33,384 nucleotides of DNA from Rhizobium sp. Root1203 (GCF_001424945.1 NZ_LMCW01000045.1:235969-269352), one strand, 5' to 3'. Positions 24,374 through 33,159 are shown, counted from the first letter of the stretch. Notes: generated from the letters alone by a model not told the origin. Translations and numbers: made by a program.

Positions 24374-25389
24374 GCATCCCCTGTGCGGGCGGGCAGAATG
24401 AATATCGCGCGCGCGCCCTCGTCGAAGCTCTCATCGAAACGCAGGGTCCCACCATGGGCCTGCGCGATCGACCTGCTGATAGCCAATCCGAGCCCAAGGC
24501 TCGTCTTCTTGGTGCTCACAAATGGCTTGAACACCTCCGAGCGGCGTTGGGGTGCAATCCCCACTCCCCGGTCGGTCACCGTGAGCTCGCTCACGCCACG
24601 TTCGCGCTTTCGTGTCCGAATGACAATCTCGCGCTGCGAAGGCGGCAGGTGCGCCATGGCATCGGAGGCGTTCAGCAGCAGATTGAGGATCACTTGCTGC
24701 AACTGCGGGAGATTGCCGCGGATGGGGACATCGGGCATGTCGAGGACGACATCGACACGTGTCTGCCGCGCAAGGAGCTCGCTGCGAGCCAGAGCCAGCG
24801 TTGTCGTTACCGCATGATTGAAATCCATTGGCTCAAGGCTGGTCTCCCCCCTGATCATCAGGCGCCGCAACTGCGTGATCACGGTGGCGGCCCTCTTGTT
24901 GTCGAGCACGATGTCCCCCAAGATGTCGCGAAGCTCATTCACGTCGATAGGATCGTTGTCGAGTAGCCGCACTCCCGACTCCGCATTCGCCAGGATTGAC
25001 GTCAGCGGCTGGTTGAGTTCGTGCGCCAATGCCCCGGAAAGCTCTCCGAGCTGGGACGTTCTCGAGAGATAGGCAAGTTCGAGCCGTTCGAGATTGAGCT
25101 CTGCCTGAAGCCGGATCTTGCGTCGCCGTTGAACGAAGAGCGCTATGACGGTTGCACTCTGCAGCAGAACGACCGCGAGCATGGTCAGGATCTCTGTGCG
25201 GTACCTTTTCCATGGCGGCGTCACATCGCTTTGAGCCTGTGAGTCCTTCACGGCCGCCGCTGTGTTCCTGTTGTCGTAGACCGCCAAAACGCGATTGACG
25301 TCGGCAGTCGGGCTTTGCGCTAAGGATTGCGCTGCCGAAAGGCATAGGATCGACAAAAGCCACGCCCAGTGCCGAGTTTCGAATTTCAT
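24370..25389 (-). CDS. Sensor histidine kinase with a reduced periplasmic region
   Basis: A 339-residue membrane kinase. Signal peptide 1-24, a short periplasmic stretch of about 35 residues, one membrane helix (about 65-87), then a FixL-type HisKA domain with the H-box GALAHELNQPLTS (H123). The HATPase domain has an N-box NLLLNASDAM (N240), TDRGVGIAP (D273) and SLGLGLAISRS. Upstream of the membrane helix is NRVLAVYDNRN, which resembles the first strand of the large ABC-substrate-binding-type sensor domain found in many longer rhizobial kinases; the rest of such a domain is absent. The catalytic part is complete. It heads a kinase, LuxR regulator, receiver operon. The signal sensed is unknown. 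Confidence 0.92.
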   Translation of the reverse strand: MKFETRHWAWLLSILCLSAAQSLAQSPTADVNRVLAVYDNRNTAAAVKDSQAQSDVTPPWKRYRTEILTMLAVVLLQSATVIALFVQRRRKIRLQAELNLERLELAYLSRTSQLGELSGALAHELNQPLTSILANAESGVRLLDNDPIDVNELRDILGDIVLDNKRAATVITQLRRLMIRGETSLEPMDFNHAVTTTLALARSELLARQTRVDVVLDMPDVPIRGNLPQLQQVILNLLLNASDAMAHLPPSQREIVIRTRKRERGVSELTVTDRGVGIAPQRRSEVFKPFVSTKKTSLGLGLAISRSIAQAHGGTLRFDESFDEGARAIFILPARTGDA

Positions 25390-25555
25390 TCGCGCGCTGC
25401 ATCCAGTTGTCGACGGTCGAGCTCTGCATGCACTATCTCAATGAGCATTTGCGCAAGTACGTTACGGTTAAATCCGGCGTAAATTACAATGCCTTGCTGC
25501 GCATTCCCGAGGGATCGGGGCGCGCGGCATAGGAATCTGCAAGCTATCGCCGCCG

Positions 25556-27016
25556 CTAGTTTTTGGGAGGAACCGCTGTTTCGGCCGAACTTCTATGCGT
25601 GGCGATTTGCTGCTCCAGGAGGCTGTAGGCGATGTAGTATTTGAAGATGTTGCTGACGTATTGCACGGTTTCGCGCCCGACGATCGCGGCGGCACCATTC
25701 TCGACGTTGCCGAACCAGATATCGGGGCTGAGCCCGAGGTCACTCGCCTTCTTCCTGAACTTCCGCAGGTTCCCCGGTCCGGCATTGTAGGCGGCGAACG
25801 CCATGAGCTGACGATCGCGCGGCGTTACGGCTGGCTCGTCGATGTAGACGTCCATCAGATGGCGGAGGTATTTCGCCCCCGCCTCGACATTGCGATCCTC
25901 GCTTTTGGCGATATCCTTGATGCCGATATCCTTGTCTGCGGCAGTCGCCGGAAGCAGCTGCATCACGCCGACGGCTCCGCGCGGGCTCCGACGCTTCTGG
26001 TTGAGCTGGGATTCCTGATAGCCTTGAGCGATGAGCATCAGATAGTCGAACGAGTATTCGCCCGCATGCTTGCGGAAAATGCCGACGAGCGTCTGGAAGC
26101 GCTCCACATCGTCAGGCGAATAGGCCTTCTTCAGCATCTTGTCGTTCTTGAAGAACTTTGTACGCAGCATGTTGCCGAAAGCCGTGCCGACCTGATGCTC
26201 GCCTGCAAACCTGTCGAGGACGGCTTTCAGCTGCGGGCTGTCCTTGCGGATTGCCCAGGCGATCTGCCCGTTGGTCGCCACTGCGATGTCGGGGTGCACC
26301 TTTATGTCCTTGAACACCTTCGTCCAGATCTCGGCCTTGTACCGGTCGACGATCGTCCAGGGCAGCAGCCCCGCGTTGACCATCTCCATGAGATCCTCGT
26401 CTTCGAGGTTCTCATCGATCGGCTTGATCTGGATCTCGGGCTTTCCGTCCTTTTTCATCTGTTCGTTCACGGCGACGATGTGCTCATAGTAGCTGCTCGT
26501 CTGCCGAACGGACACTTCCTTGCCGGAGAGATCGTCGAGACTGGTGACTGCGGGAGCTGAAGGTCCCGACACCAGAACCTCGCTTGCCTCGCCATAGAGC
26601 GGCGCACTGAAATCGACCTGTTCCAGCCGTTTGGGCGTAATTGTCAGATTGGCCATGACGATGTCGCCCAGGCCCTCGTTCAGAGCAGGTATGAGGCGGT
26701 CGCGCGACGTCGGGACGAAGGCAATCCGGATGCGGTCGATCTCTTTCTTCTTGTCCTTGTTCAACTCGGCTTCGAGCGCGGTGCCGAACTCAACTGCCGT
26801 GCCGAACTGGCGCCCCATGTCGATGAAGTATATCGTTTTGCTGTATGGCACCAGAATGCGGATCAGCCGCAACTTCCTCATGGTGTCGAGATCGCCGGTA
26901 TGCGGCTTCACCAGAATTTGAGAAAACGGCACACTCTCCGCCGCGACGCAGAGTTGCTGACCCATGAGCAATGCGGCGGCCGCAACGATCACTCTGAAAA
27001 AGCGAAGATAGCGCAT
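25556..27016 (-). CDS. MltF-like membrane-bound lytic transglycosylase
   Basis: A 486-residue exported protein with a signal peptide (1-26), a periplasmic substrate-binding protein type 3 domain (about 50-290; SRDRLIPALNEGLGDIVMANLTIT) and a C-terminal SLT lysozyme-like domain (about 320-470). The catalytic glutamate is E335 in IAQGYQESQLN; GAVGVMQLLPATA and AAYNAGPGNLRKF are the other family motifs. This is the MltF architecture: it cleaves peptidoglycan with 1,6-anhydromuramyl formation, and the N-domain regulates activity by binding a wall fragment. GAGG about 9 bases upstream supports the start. It follows a membrane protein by about 47 bases on the same strand, suggesting co-transcription. 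Confidence 0.94.
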   Translation of the reverse strand: MRYLRFFRVIVAAAALLMGQQLCVAAESVPFSQILVKPHTGDLDTMRKLRLIRILVPYSKTIYFIDMGRQFGTAVEFGTALEAELNKDKKKEIDRIRIAFVPTSRDRLIPALNEGLGDIVMANLTITPKRLEQVDFSAPLYGEASEVLVSGPSAPAVTSLDDLSGKEVSVRQTSSYYEHIVAVNEQMKKDGKPEIQIKPIDENLEDEDLMEMVNAGLLPWTIVDRYKAEIWTKVFKDIKVHPDIAVATNGQIAWAIRKDSPQLKAVLDRFAGEHQVGTAFGNMLRTKFFKNDKMLKKAYSPDDVERFQTLVGIFRKHAGEYSFDYLMLIAQGYQESQLNQKRRSPRGAVGVMQLLPATAADKDIGIKDIAKSEDRNVEAGAKYLRHLMDVYIDEPAVTPRDRQLMAFAAYNAGPGNLRKFRKKASDLGLSPDIWFGNVENGAAAIVGRETVQYVSNIFKYYIAYSLLEQQIATHRSSAETAVPPKN

Positions 27017-27063
27017 CGATCGACCTCGGGAGATGTTCGAATTTCATATCATACCGGTACCGC

Positions 27064-28260
27064 CTAAAGCAGCAGCAACTTCTTGACGAGCGACAGGACT
27101 TCCTTGAACGGCACTCTGGACGAGGCAACGATGACGAACGGCAACAGGGCAGCCGCCGAGACCGGTAGCAGTGCCGAACGGCTCAAGAGCATGGGCGACA
27201 GCTTGCGCGTCGTTTCGAATTGCTTGGAAGGGTCTGCCACCTCCTGTGGCTGCTCGGCGTCCGGGTTGCTTTCCGCGACGACGTTGGAGCCGATCAGCTT
27301 GCGTTCGGCCCAGCGATGATACTGCGTCGCCTGCGCGCTCAGCCTCATCAGCGTGGCTTTCTTGAGCTCCGCAAGAGGCCTGGAGAAAGCCGATAGCGGA
27401 TAGGCGAACAGCCCGAGAACGATCAGCAGCCATCCTGCCATCAGGATCGTGATGTTTGTGATCGTTGCCGTCTCATGAAGGAGATTCTGGGCAACCGCTG
27501 CGGCGACGGCGCAGCTCACCCCGAAGACGGCGGTCATGTAGGCGTTCGGGTAGTCCGCAAGGAAGCCTATGCCACCTTTTCCGTCAGGATGCGTCGAGAC
27601 AAGCCGAAGGTCCAGTCGTGCCACTTTGCGCAACAGGAGCGACCAGACGAAATGCCGCCATAGGCCGCGCAGCGCGAGGAACCAGAACAACGGCACGCTG
27701 ACCAGGATGCACCACCATCCCGCAAGTGTCACGGCATTGCCCGAAGGTGATGCCTGGACGACCCAAGACGACGTATCGACGGCGTACTGATGACGGAGCA
27801 CGATCCCGGCCGCCAGAGCCGCGAACGCCAGACAGGCAATCTCGGCCAAATGCGAATTGCGCCGCCGCAAGGCATGATTGACGGCGTGGGCCGCATCAGC
27901 AAGCGACGACGGCGCCACGATCGGGGCAGAGATCACCTGGCGAAGCTTGTCACGCAGCCGCTGTTCGACCTGTTGCTCGGCGAGGACGAAAGCGCCGATC
28001 GCGACGACAAATCTCGCCCACACGCTGACGTCCGCGAGGTAGGTCATGCCACCTGACGTATCGAACGACAGGCTGCGGGGAAGTCCCAGGAGGAAAGGAA
28101 CACCCCAGGCGAGCCCGACGAAGATTACCGCACGCTGCCCGGATTTCAGTGCATGCTCATGGAGCAGATGGAGTCGGCGCTGCAGTTCATAAAATGGACC
28201 ACCGTGAGACGCAAGAAACTCCTTGGTGAGCTGGGCTGAACCCGCATGTGCATCGTTCAT
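27064..28260 (-). CDS. Multi-pass membrane protein of unknown function
   Basis: A 398-residue protein with about seven predicted membrane segments: near residues 43-60 (VIFVGLAWGVPFLLGLP), 80-95, 140-158 (CLAFAALAAGIVL), 178-200 (LAGWWCILVSVPLFWFLAL), 240-260, 270-292 (MAGWLLIVLGLFAYPL) and 365-382. A long soluble region with KKATLMRLSAQATQYHRWAERK lies on one side. I do not recognise a characterised family or catalytic motif; related genes are hypothetical in rhizobia. The ATG at 28260 is preferred (GAGAGGCG upstream); the open frame reaches back to 28446 over the DUF2950 gene and is not coding there. It lies between the DUF2950 gene and MltF on the same strand and may belong to an envelope operon with either. 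Confidence 0.8.
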   Translation of the reverse strand: MNDAHAGSAQLTKEFLASHGGPFYELQRRLHLLHEHALKSGQRAVIFVGLAWGVPFLLGLPRSLSFDTSGGMTYLADVSVWARFVVAIGAFVLAEQQVEQRLRDKLRQVISAPIVAPSSLADAAHAVNHALRRRNSHLAEIACLAFAALAAGIVLRHQYAVDTSSWVVQASPSGNAVTLAGWWCILVSVPLFWFLALRGLWRHFVWSLLLRKVARLDLRLVSTHPDGKGGIGFLADYPNAYMTAVFGVSCAVAAAVAQNLLHETATITNITILMAGWLLIVLGLFAYPLSAFSRPLAELKKATLMRLSAQATQYHRWAERKLIGSNVVAESNPDAEQPQEVADPSKQFETTRKLSPMLLSRSALLPVSAAALLPFVIVASSRVPFKEVLSLVKKLLLL

Positions 28261-28315
28261 GCAAACGCCTCTCGTCTGGGGATGTCGCCGATCCGAAAAC
28301 GCCAGTGCGAGGGCC

Positions 28316-29281
28316 TCAGTCGTCCGTGATCTCCCATTTGTCACCAGGATTGAACTGCTTGATCCCTGCTGCAATCGCATCGGTATTCTTGCCGAGATCG
28401 GCCTGGTAGACGATACCGTTGGCGTTGACGACAAACGTATGAACACCCGTCTCGTCGTAGCGGACCGGCCAGGCGATCAGCCCAAAACCGGCAATCATGT
28501 TGCCATTGATGATATAGTCAAACTTTCCCCCGGCGATATTCGGTCCTTGGCTCGTCAGGATGCGGTAATGATAGCCGAAATAGCCCGCACCCGCCTTGGC
28601 CTTCTTGATTGTGGCGGCATCGCTTTCAAAGGCGGCACCTGCAGGGCTGTCGCCGGCCCCGAGATCGGGTGGCCAGTAAAGTCCATCGGTCTTGCCTTCG
28701 CTGCTGATCAGCTTCTGGGCGTATTCCAGGACACCGTCCCCGTCATGGTCGGCGGAGGCATACTCCTTCTGCGCATCGACATAGGCGCGCATTGTCGCTA
28801 TCGCCTGGAGTTCGTTTTCGCCGACGCGGCGATTGATGATCTCCTCGAACCCGGCATAGGTATCGAAAGACCATTTTCCGTCCGCGCCCTTGACGATCGG
28901 GAACGGCAGCGGCCACAGCTTGTCGCCAATGTCGAGGATCTTGTCGTCACCGTCGTCGCGGACGACCAGCTGCTTCTTGGCGCCGTCCCGGATCTGGGCA
29001 TAAGTGTCCATCACACCGTCCCCCGCCCTCGCCTTCTTGGGGTCGAGACCGAGCAACGTTGCAAGCTTGTCGAAGTCGTCTGCGGCGAGCGCCGCCTTGA
29101 ACGCATCGACGACCTGCTCGGGCGTGTCGAATACCGGCGGATCGGTCGGCGACGCAAAGCCGGCAATAAGTGTTCCCTCGGCCGGCTCCGCGGCCTGGAG
29201 GCTGATCGGAGAGGCCGCAAATCCCAGGAGTGCCACGGTAAAGACCGAGCTCAGGATCATGGTTCTGACTGACGTTGTCAT
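28316..29281 (-). CDS. DUF2950 family exported protein
   Basis: A 321-residue protein with a signal peptide (1-30, ending PISLQA). The mature part contains FDTPEQVVDAFKAALAADD near residue 51, a middle ADHDGDGVLEYAQKLIS segment and the C-terminal GYFGYHYRILTSQGPNIAGG, YIINGNMIAGFGLIAWPVRY and TFVVNANGIVYQADLG, the conserved core of DUF2950. The function of the family is unknown; its proteins are periplasmic. It follows the DUF3300 gene by 24 bases on the same strand, an association also known in other proteobacteria, so the two probably act together. The start ATG is supported by AAGGAAGA-like purines upstream. Confidence 0.92.
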   Translation of the reverse strand: MTTSVRTMILSSVFTVALLGFAASPISLQAAEPAEGTLIAGFASPTDPPVFDTPEQVVDAFKAALAADDFDKLATLLGLDPKKARAGDGVMDTYAQIRDGAKKQLVVRDDGDDKILDIGDKLWPLPFPIVKGADGKWSFDTYAGFEEIINRRVGENELQAIATMRAYVDAQKEYASADHDGDGVLEYAQKLISSEGKTDGLYWPPDLGAGDSPAGAAFESDAATIKKAKAGAGYFGYHYRILTSQGPNIAGGKFDYIINGNMIAGFGLIAWPVRYDETGVHTFVVNANGIVYQADLGKNTDAIAAGIKQFNPGDKWEITDD

Positions 29282-29305
29282 GACTGTCTTCCTTTGCTCC
29301 AGGGG

Positions 29306-30751
29306 TTACCGACGACGTCCGCCGCCGCGCTGCGGAACGGATCGATGTCCGCCGCCGCCACCGCCGCGCATGGCGTGCCCGCCGCCACGATTGCCGCCGC
29401 CCAGACTTTGACCACCGCCGCCACGATGACTGCCGCCACCCATCGCCTCACGCCCGCGATTGGACTGCAGCTGCGCGCGGCGTCCGTTATCGACATGCCC
29501 AAGGGCAGATGGCTTCTTTGGCCTGTTGTCCGCTCTGGCTGCAGGCTTTGGCTTCCCGGCCGGACGGTCGAAGTTGGCTTTGGACGCCCTGTTGCCTGCG
29601 GCAGGCCTGTCCGGGCGCGCATTCGGCGTGCGGTTCTGAATCCCCTGGCCCGCCTTGTTGCGCGCGTTGGCGGCGCCCCCGTCACGATTGATTTTGTCAC
29701 GATTGATCCGGTCTGCATCGATCTTGCTGTTGCGAACGTCCTTGACGCTGATATTGCCCGGCTTGTTGCGGATCGCGTTGTTGCGATCGTTGCCGATCGC
29801 GTTGGTCTTGGCCTTGATGCTGTTGCGGTCGTTCGACTTGATGCTGTTCTTGATGGAATTGCGATCGATATTGTTGAACTGGTTGCTGTCGAACTTGATC
29901 TTGCTGCGATCGACGTTTTTCCAGTCGACATCGTTGAAGTTGACCTTGCCGTTGATGTTGTTGAAGCAATGGTCGCAATCGATGTCGACGTCGCCGCCCC
30001 AACGACCGCCCCACACGCCCCAGTCGTCCCAATCGACGGCTGCCGCCCAGATTGCGCCGGTTACGGCGGCGGCAAAGAACGGTGCGGTCGGATAGGTGTA
30101 GTTCGGATAATAGTCTGGATAATAGCTGATCGGCGCCGCTGCATAGTTGGGCTCGTAGAGCATCTCGGGCGCATACTGCGGCACGTAGATCTTTTCGGGG
30201 TTGGCCGCCTGGATGACGACGTTTTCGTTTTCCTGCACCACCTTGATCTTGTCGTCGGTCTTGATGATGCCATCGGCGACCGCCTTGTCGCGGAGCTGCT
30301 GGATGGCGATAAGGACATCCTTCTGCTGGTTGGACAGAGCCTCGCCCAGCTGCTGGGTCCAGTCGAGATCGTCGCTCATCATCTTGACGATGTCAGGGTA
30401 GTTGAGAAGCGAGATCACGCTCCCGTCCCACGTATCCTTGGGCTTGAGCTTAGGGTCCTTTTTCGCATCCTCCAGATATCTCGCGGCCTCGACGATCTGC
30501 AGGGGATAGAGCGATGCAGATGTGACGAGGGCAACGAGTTCGTCCGGATAGAGCGCGATACGTGCAACGAGCACTTCGAGCTCGTCGTCCGTCAACGGCG
30601 CTGGCGCGTCGTCGGCAGCTCCGGAGGCGTCAGCAGCCGCGGTCGCCTGCGCGTGGGCCACGGTGAGGAGGTCCGGAGCTAGGGAAAACCCTGTGAGGGC
30701 CAGCAGGAACGCCAGGCCGGTTGCCAGACGTAATTCATGAATTCGAGGCAT
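29306..30751 (-). CDS. DUF3300 domain-containing exported protein
   Basis: A 481-residue protein: signal peptide (1-35, cleavage near AHA-Q), DUF3300 core at about 50-250 (LVARIALYPDELVALVTSAS, LLNYPDIVKMMSDDLDW, then KIYVPQYAPEMLYEP), a hydrophobic stretch (PFFAAAVTGAIWAAAV) and CDHC at 259-262. From about 263 to 355 there is an Asn/Asp/Lys/Ile-rich repeat zone (FNNIDRNSIKNSIKSNDRN), then a basic Pro/Ala/Arg region and a Gly/Arg/His-rich tail (about 438-481). Family function is unknown; the low-complexity tail suggests wall or nucleic-acid-like polyanion contact, which is inference. The ATG at 30751 is preferred, with GGGGGA upstream; the open frame to 30994 is non-coding. Confidence 0.9.
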   Translation of the reverse strand: MPRIHELRLATGLAFLLALTGFSLAPDLLTVAHAQATAAADASGAADDAPAPLTDDELEVLVARIALYPDELVALVTSASLYPLQIVEAARYLEDAKKDPKLKPKDTWDGSVISLLNYPDIVKMMSDDLDWTQQLGEALSNQQKDVLIAIQQLRDKAVADGIIKTDDKIKVVQENENVVIQAANPEKIYVPQYAPEMLYEPNYAAAPISYYPDYYPNYTYPTAPFFAAAVTGAIWAAAVDWDDWGVWGGRWGGDVDIDCDHCFNNINGKVNFNDVDWKNVDRSKIKFDSNQFNNIDRNSIKNSIKSNDRNSIKAKTNAIGNDRNNAIRNKPGNISVKDVRNSKIDADRINRDKINRDGGAANARNKAGQGIQNRTPNARPDRPAAGNRASKANFDRPAGKPKPAARADNRPKKPSALGHVDNGRRAQLQSNRGREAMGGGSHRGGGGQSLGGGNRGGGHAMRGGGGGGHRSVPQRGGGRRR

Positions 30752-31085
30752 TTCGCAAATCCCCCATCTCGATCGGAACTGAGTTGTCTCATGGCACCAC
30801 ATCCCGCCGCCACAGATCCGGCGGCCTTGCGGACGCGACGACAGTGGCGTTCGCGGCATTCTCCTAGGCTGTTCAGCCGAAGTATAGTTGGACCTAGGGC
30901 CAACATTGCAGGTTCCAAGCCGGCCGCACGAGAATATGCGCTTCGACTGCTTCCGCCGCTGCCGGAAAACAACGAATGGAGAATGCTGGACCACGAAGGT
31001 CGTCTCCGCAACCTAGCCGATTGGCTGACGACGCACACCCGGAGCCGACGGCTGTCGCCTCGTTGAACGGGCGGTCAGGGCTTTG
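30752..31085. other. Intergenic region, no gene recognised
   Basis: The 334-base gap between the cyclase stop and the DUF3300 start, both on the minus strand. It should contain the DUF3300/DUF2950 promoter. On the minus strand, AACTATACTT near 30886-30895 resembles a -10 element, but I find no matching -35. CCTAGG occurs twice around it (30864-30869 and 30892-30897). No convincing terminator for the cyclase gene was seen. Confidence 0.4.
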
Positions 31086-33071
31086 TCAGGCCTTGTCGCC
31101 GACAAGTTCGAATATCTCGATCTGCTCGAGGCGGCCCTTCGCCTCCGCCAGCCCCAGGGCGCGAAAATGAAACGTCTCACGGACACTGTCTTCGACCGCA
31201 CGGCTGGCAAGGATCGATGTTCCGAACTGCTTGTTCATGCCCTCGAGGCGGGAGGCTACGTTGACGGTATCGCCCATTGCCGTGTACTGGCGTCGTGACT
31301 GGGCGCCGACGCTGCCGACCACCGCCACGCCGGTGTGCAACCCGAACCGCGTCACCAGTTCGGCGCTGCCCGCCGCCCGGTTGGCCGCATTCCAGTCGTC
31401 GATCGCGGCCTTCAGGGCGAGCGCACACCGACAGCCGTTTTCCACGTGGTTGGGATCGGCGAGCGGCGCGTTCCACATGCCGAAGATCGAGTCTCCCAGA
31501 TACTGGATGATTACGCCGTTGTGACGTTCGACGATCTCGTTCATCAACTGAAAATACTCAGACAGCATGTCGACCACGTCTTCCGGCGAGTGTTGCTCCG
31601 AAATTGTCGTGAAGTCGCGAATGTCGGTGAAAAGCAGCGTCACGTTCTGGCGTGTGGCGGTTCCGACAGCCTGCTTGCCGGAGTTGACGATCCGGCGCAC
31701 GAGTTCGCGCGGCACGTAGAGCGCGAAATTGTGAATGGCGTCACGCGCCGATGCCAGGGCATTCGCCAGAACGTTGATCTCGGCGATCCACGAATGCGTC
31801 GCCGGATTGCCGTCGAGTTCTTCCAGGCTGCCGATCTGGCGCGCTTCGTTCGCTAGCGAAAACAATGCATTGCTGACAAGCCGTGCGACAACCAGCGCAG
31901 CGGCGATCCCGACGAGGACAAGAATGCCGGCAATCCACAATGTCTTGTTCAGCAGGCGATCGCTCGGTCCGACGAAATCGTCCAGCGGAGCTGCCAGCAC
32001 GACGACATTGCCCTTCAACAGTCCGGAGAACTCGACGGGTGAGATTTGGGCAAGATACGGTTCGGCTCCGACCATGAATTGAACCGCACCGACATGGTTG
32101 CCACTGCCCGCCAGCAGAGCCTTGATGGGCTCGACCGCCGGATCGTCCATGCCCGTTGCCTGTGCACGACCTGTCGGATTGTAGGACAGGGTGTCCAGGA
32201 TCTCAGCCATGATCTCCGGGTCGGAGTGAACGATGAGCTGCCCGTCGCTGTCGAAGACATAACCGCGTCCATGCTGCGATATCGCCTCGCGATTGAGAAG
32301 CCGGCTGATCGCTTCCAGCAGCACGTCGGCGCCCACGATCACGCCGTTGCCCCTGGCCATCGGCATGGCGAGCGTCAGGCTGAGCGACCTCGTTGTGGCG
32401 CTGACGTAGGGTCCAACCGAAACCTGCCCGCCTGCCGTCATCGCTGCGCTGTACCAGGGGCGCGCGCGGGGATCGAACGCGACCTTTCCGTCTGATCGTT
32501 CCGCCACCAGAACGCCGTCCCGATTGAGAAAGCGCCAGCTGGACAGGGCCTCATCGCCGCGCTTCTCGATGGTACGGAGGGCAAAGATCGTTCCGCTCGG
32601 CGTCCGGAGCACGTCATGCCATCGGGAATTGCGCTCGACATTGACCGCCTGAACGAACGCTCCATCGGGGTAGCCCACATAGATCCCGTCGATATAGGGC
32701 GAACTCTGCAGAACCTTGATGAAATACTCCTGCTTCGCATCCAGATCGGCCGGCGGCGGCGTCAGCAGCGGCGCGAGCACCGAGGCGGTTGCAACGGCGG
32801 AATACCCGTCTCCGAAGACGTTCCGATAGCGATCGATGGCACGAAGTCCCAGCTGGCGCATCAGGTCTTCGCCCGCTGTGACGGCCGCCTCCCGCCCTTT
32901 CGTGTAGGTTAGCCACATCAGGGGCGCGGAAATGCAGACGAGCAACGTCACGATGACGACACTGAGATGCAGCCTCAGTGGCCTTACCCAAGGCGATCCT
33001 GGCGACTTCGTCGGCAGGCGGTCGTCCGCCGCCCCGGCACTCTCGCTGCCCTGCTCCCCATTCGTTGCCAT
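31086..33071 (-). CDS. Membrane-anchored class III adenylate/guanylate cyclase with extracytoplasmic sensor
   Basis: A 661-residue signalling enzyme. After a short cytoplasmic start come TM1 (36-57), a periplasmic dCache/PAS-like sensor (about 60-375; YIDGIYVGYPDGAFVQ, FDPRARPWYSAAM, GYVFDSDGQLIVHSDP), TM2 (378-400), a HAMP-like linker and a class III cyclase domain (about 470-655). Metal-binding Asp are D483 (LLFTDIRDFT) and D527 (YLGDSIFGMWNAP); N604 and R608 in GDTVNVASRLEGM complete the catalytic set. Gln523 sits where many adenylate cyclases carry the base-selecting Lys (IIQYLGD), so cAMP is likely but not certain. The ATG at 33071 has GGTGGAAG upstream; a start at 33137 lacks one. It appears to be monocistronic. 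Confidence 0.94.
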   Translation of the reverse strand: MATNGEQGSESAGAADDRLPTKSPGSPWVRPLRLHLSVVIVTLLVCISAPLMWLTYTKGREAAVTAGEDLMRQLGLRAIDRYRNVFGDGYSAVATASVLAPLLTPPPADLDAKQEYFIKVLQSSPYIDGIYVGYPDGAFVQAVNVERNSRWHDVLRTPSGTIFALRTIEKRGDEALSSWRFLNRDGVLVAERSDGKVAFDPRARPWYSAAMTAGGQVSVGPYVSATTRSLSLTLAMPMARGNGVIVGADVLLEAISRLLNREAISQHGRGYVFDSDGQLIVHSDPEIMAEILDTLSYNPTGRAQATGMDDPAVEPIKALLAGSGNHVGAVQFMVGAEPYLAQISPVEFSGLLKGNVVVLAAPLDDFVGPSDRLLNKTLWIAGILVLVGIAAALVVARLVSNALFSLANEARQIGSLEELDGNPATHSWIAEINVLANALASARDAIHNFALYVPRELVRRIVNSGKQAVGTATRQNVTLLFTDIRDFTTISEQHSPEDVVDMLSEYFQLMNEIVERHNGVIIQYLGDSIFGMWNAPLADPNHVENGCRCALALKAAIDDWNAANRAAGSAELVTRFGLHTGVAVVGSVGAQSRRQYTAMGDTVNVASRLEGMNKQFGTSILASRAVEDSVRETFHFRALGLAEAKGRLEQIEIFELVGDKA

Positions 33072-33143
33072 TGGTCTTCCACCGCAGCTTGTGCAAATCC
33101 ACCCGAGGCCTTTTGCCCCGCCACGATATCGCGGCATCTATTT

Positions 33144-33159
33144 ATGATTCCGCAATCAT
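33144..33159. promoter_or_regulatory. Inverted repeat upstream of the cyclase gene
   Basis: ATGATT-CCGC-AATCAT is a 6-bp inverted repeat with a 4-base spacer, about 75 bases upstream of the cyclase start and in an AT-rich patch of a GC-rich region. The spacing and symmetry suit binding by a dimeric regulator. No regulator gene is adjacent. Confidence 0.3.

Noticed and set aside
29820..29930. Possible DNA tandem repeats inside the DUF3300 gene
   Set aside because: Similar short words recur (gcgatcgat, ttgatgctgttc) because the protein is Asn/Ile/Lys-rich; no exact repeat unit long enough to call was found.
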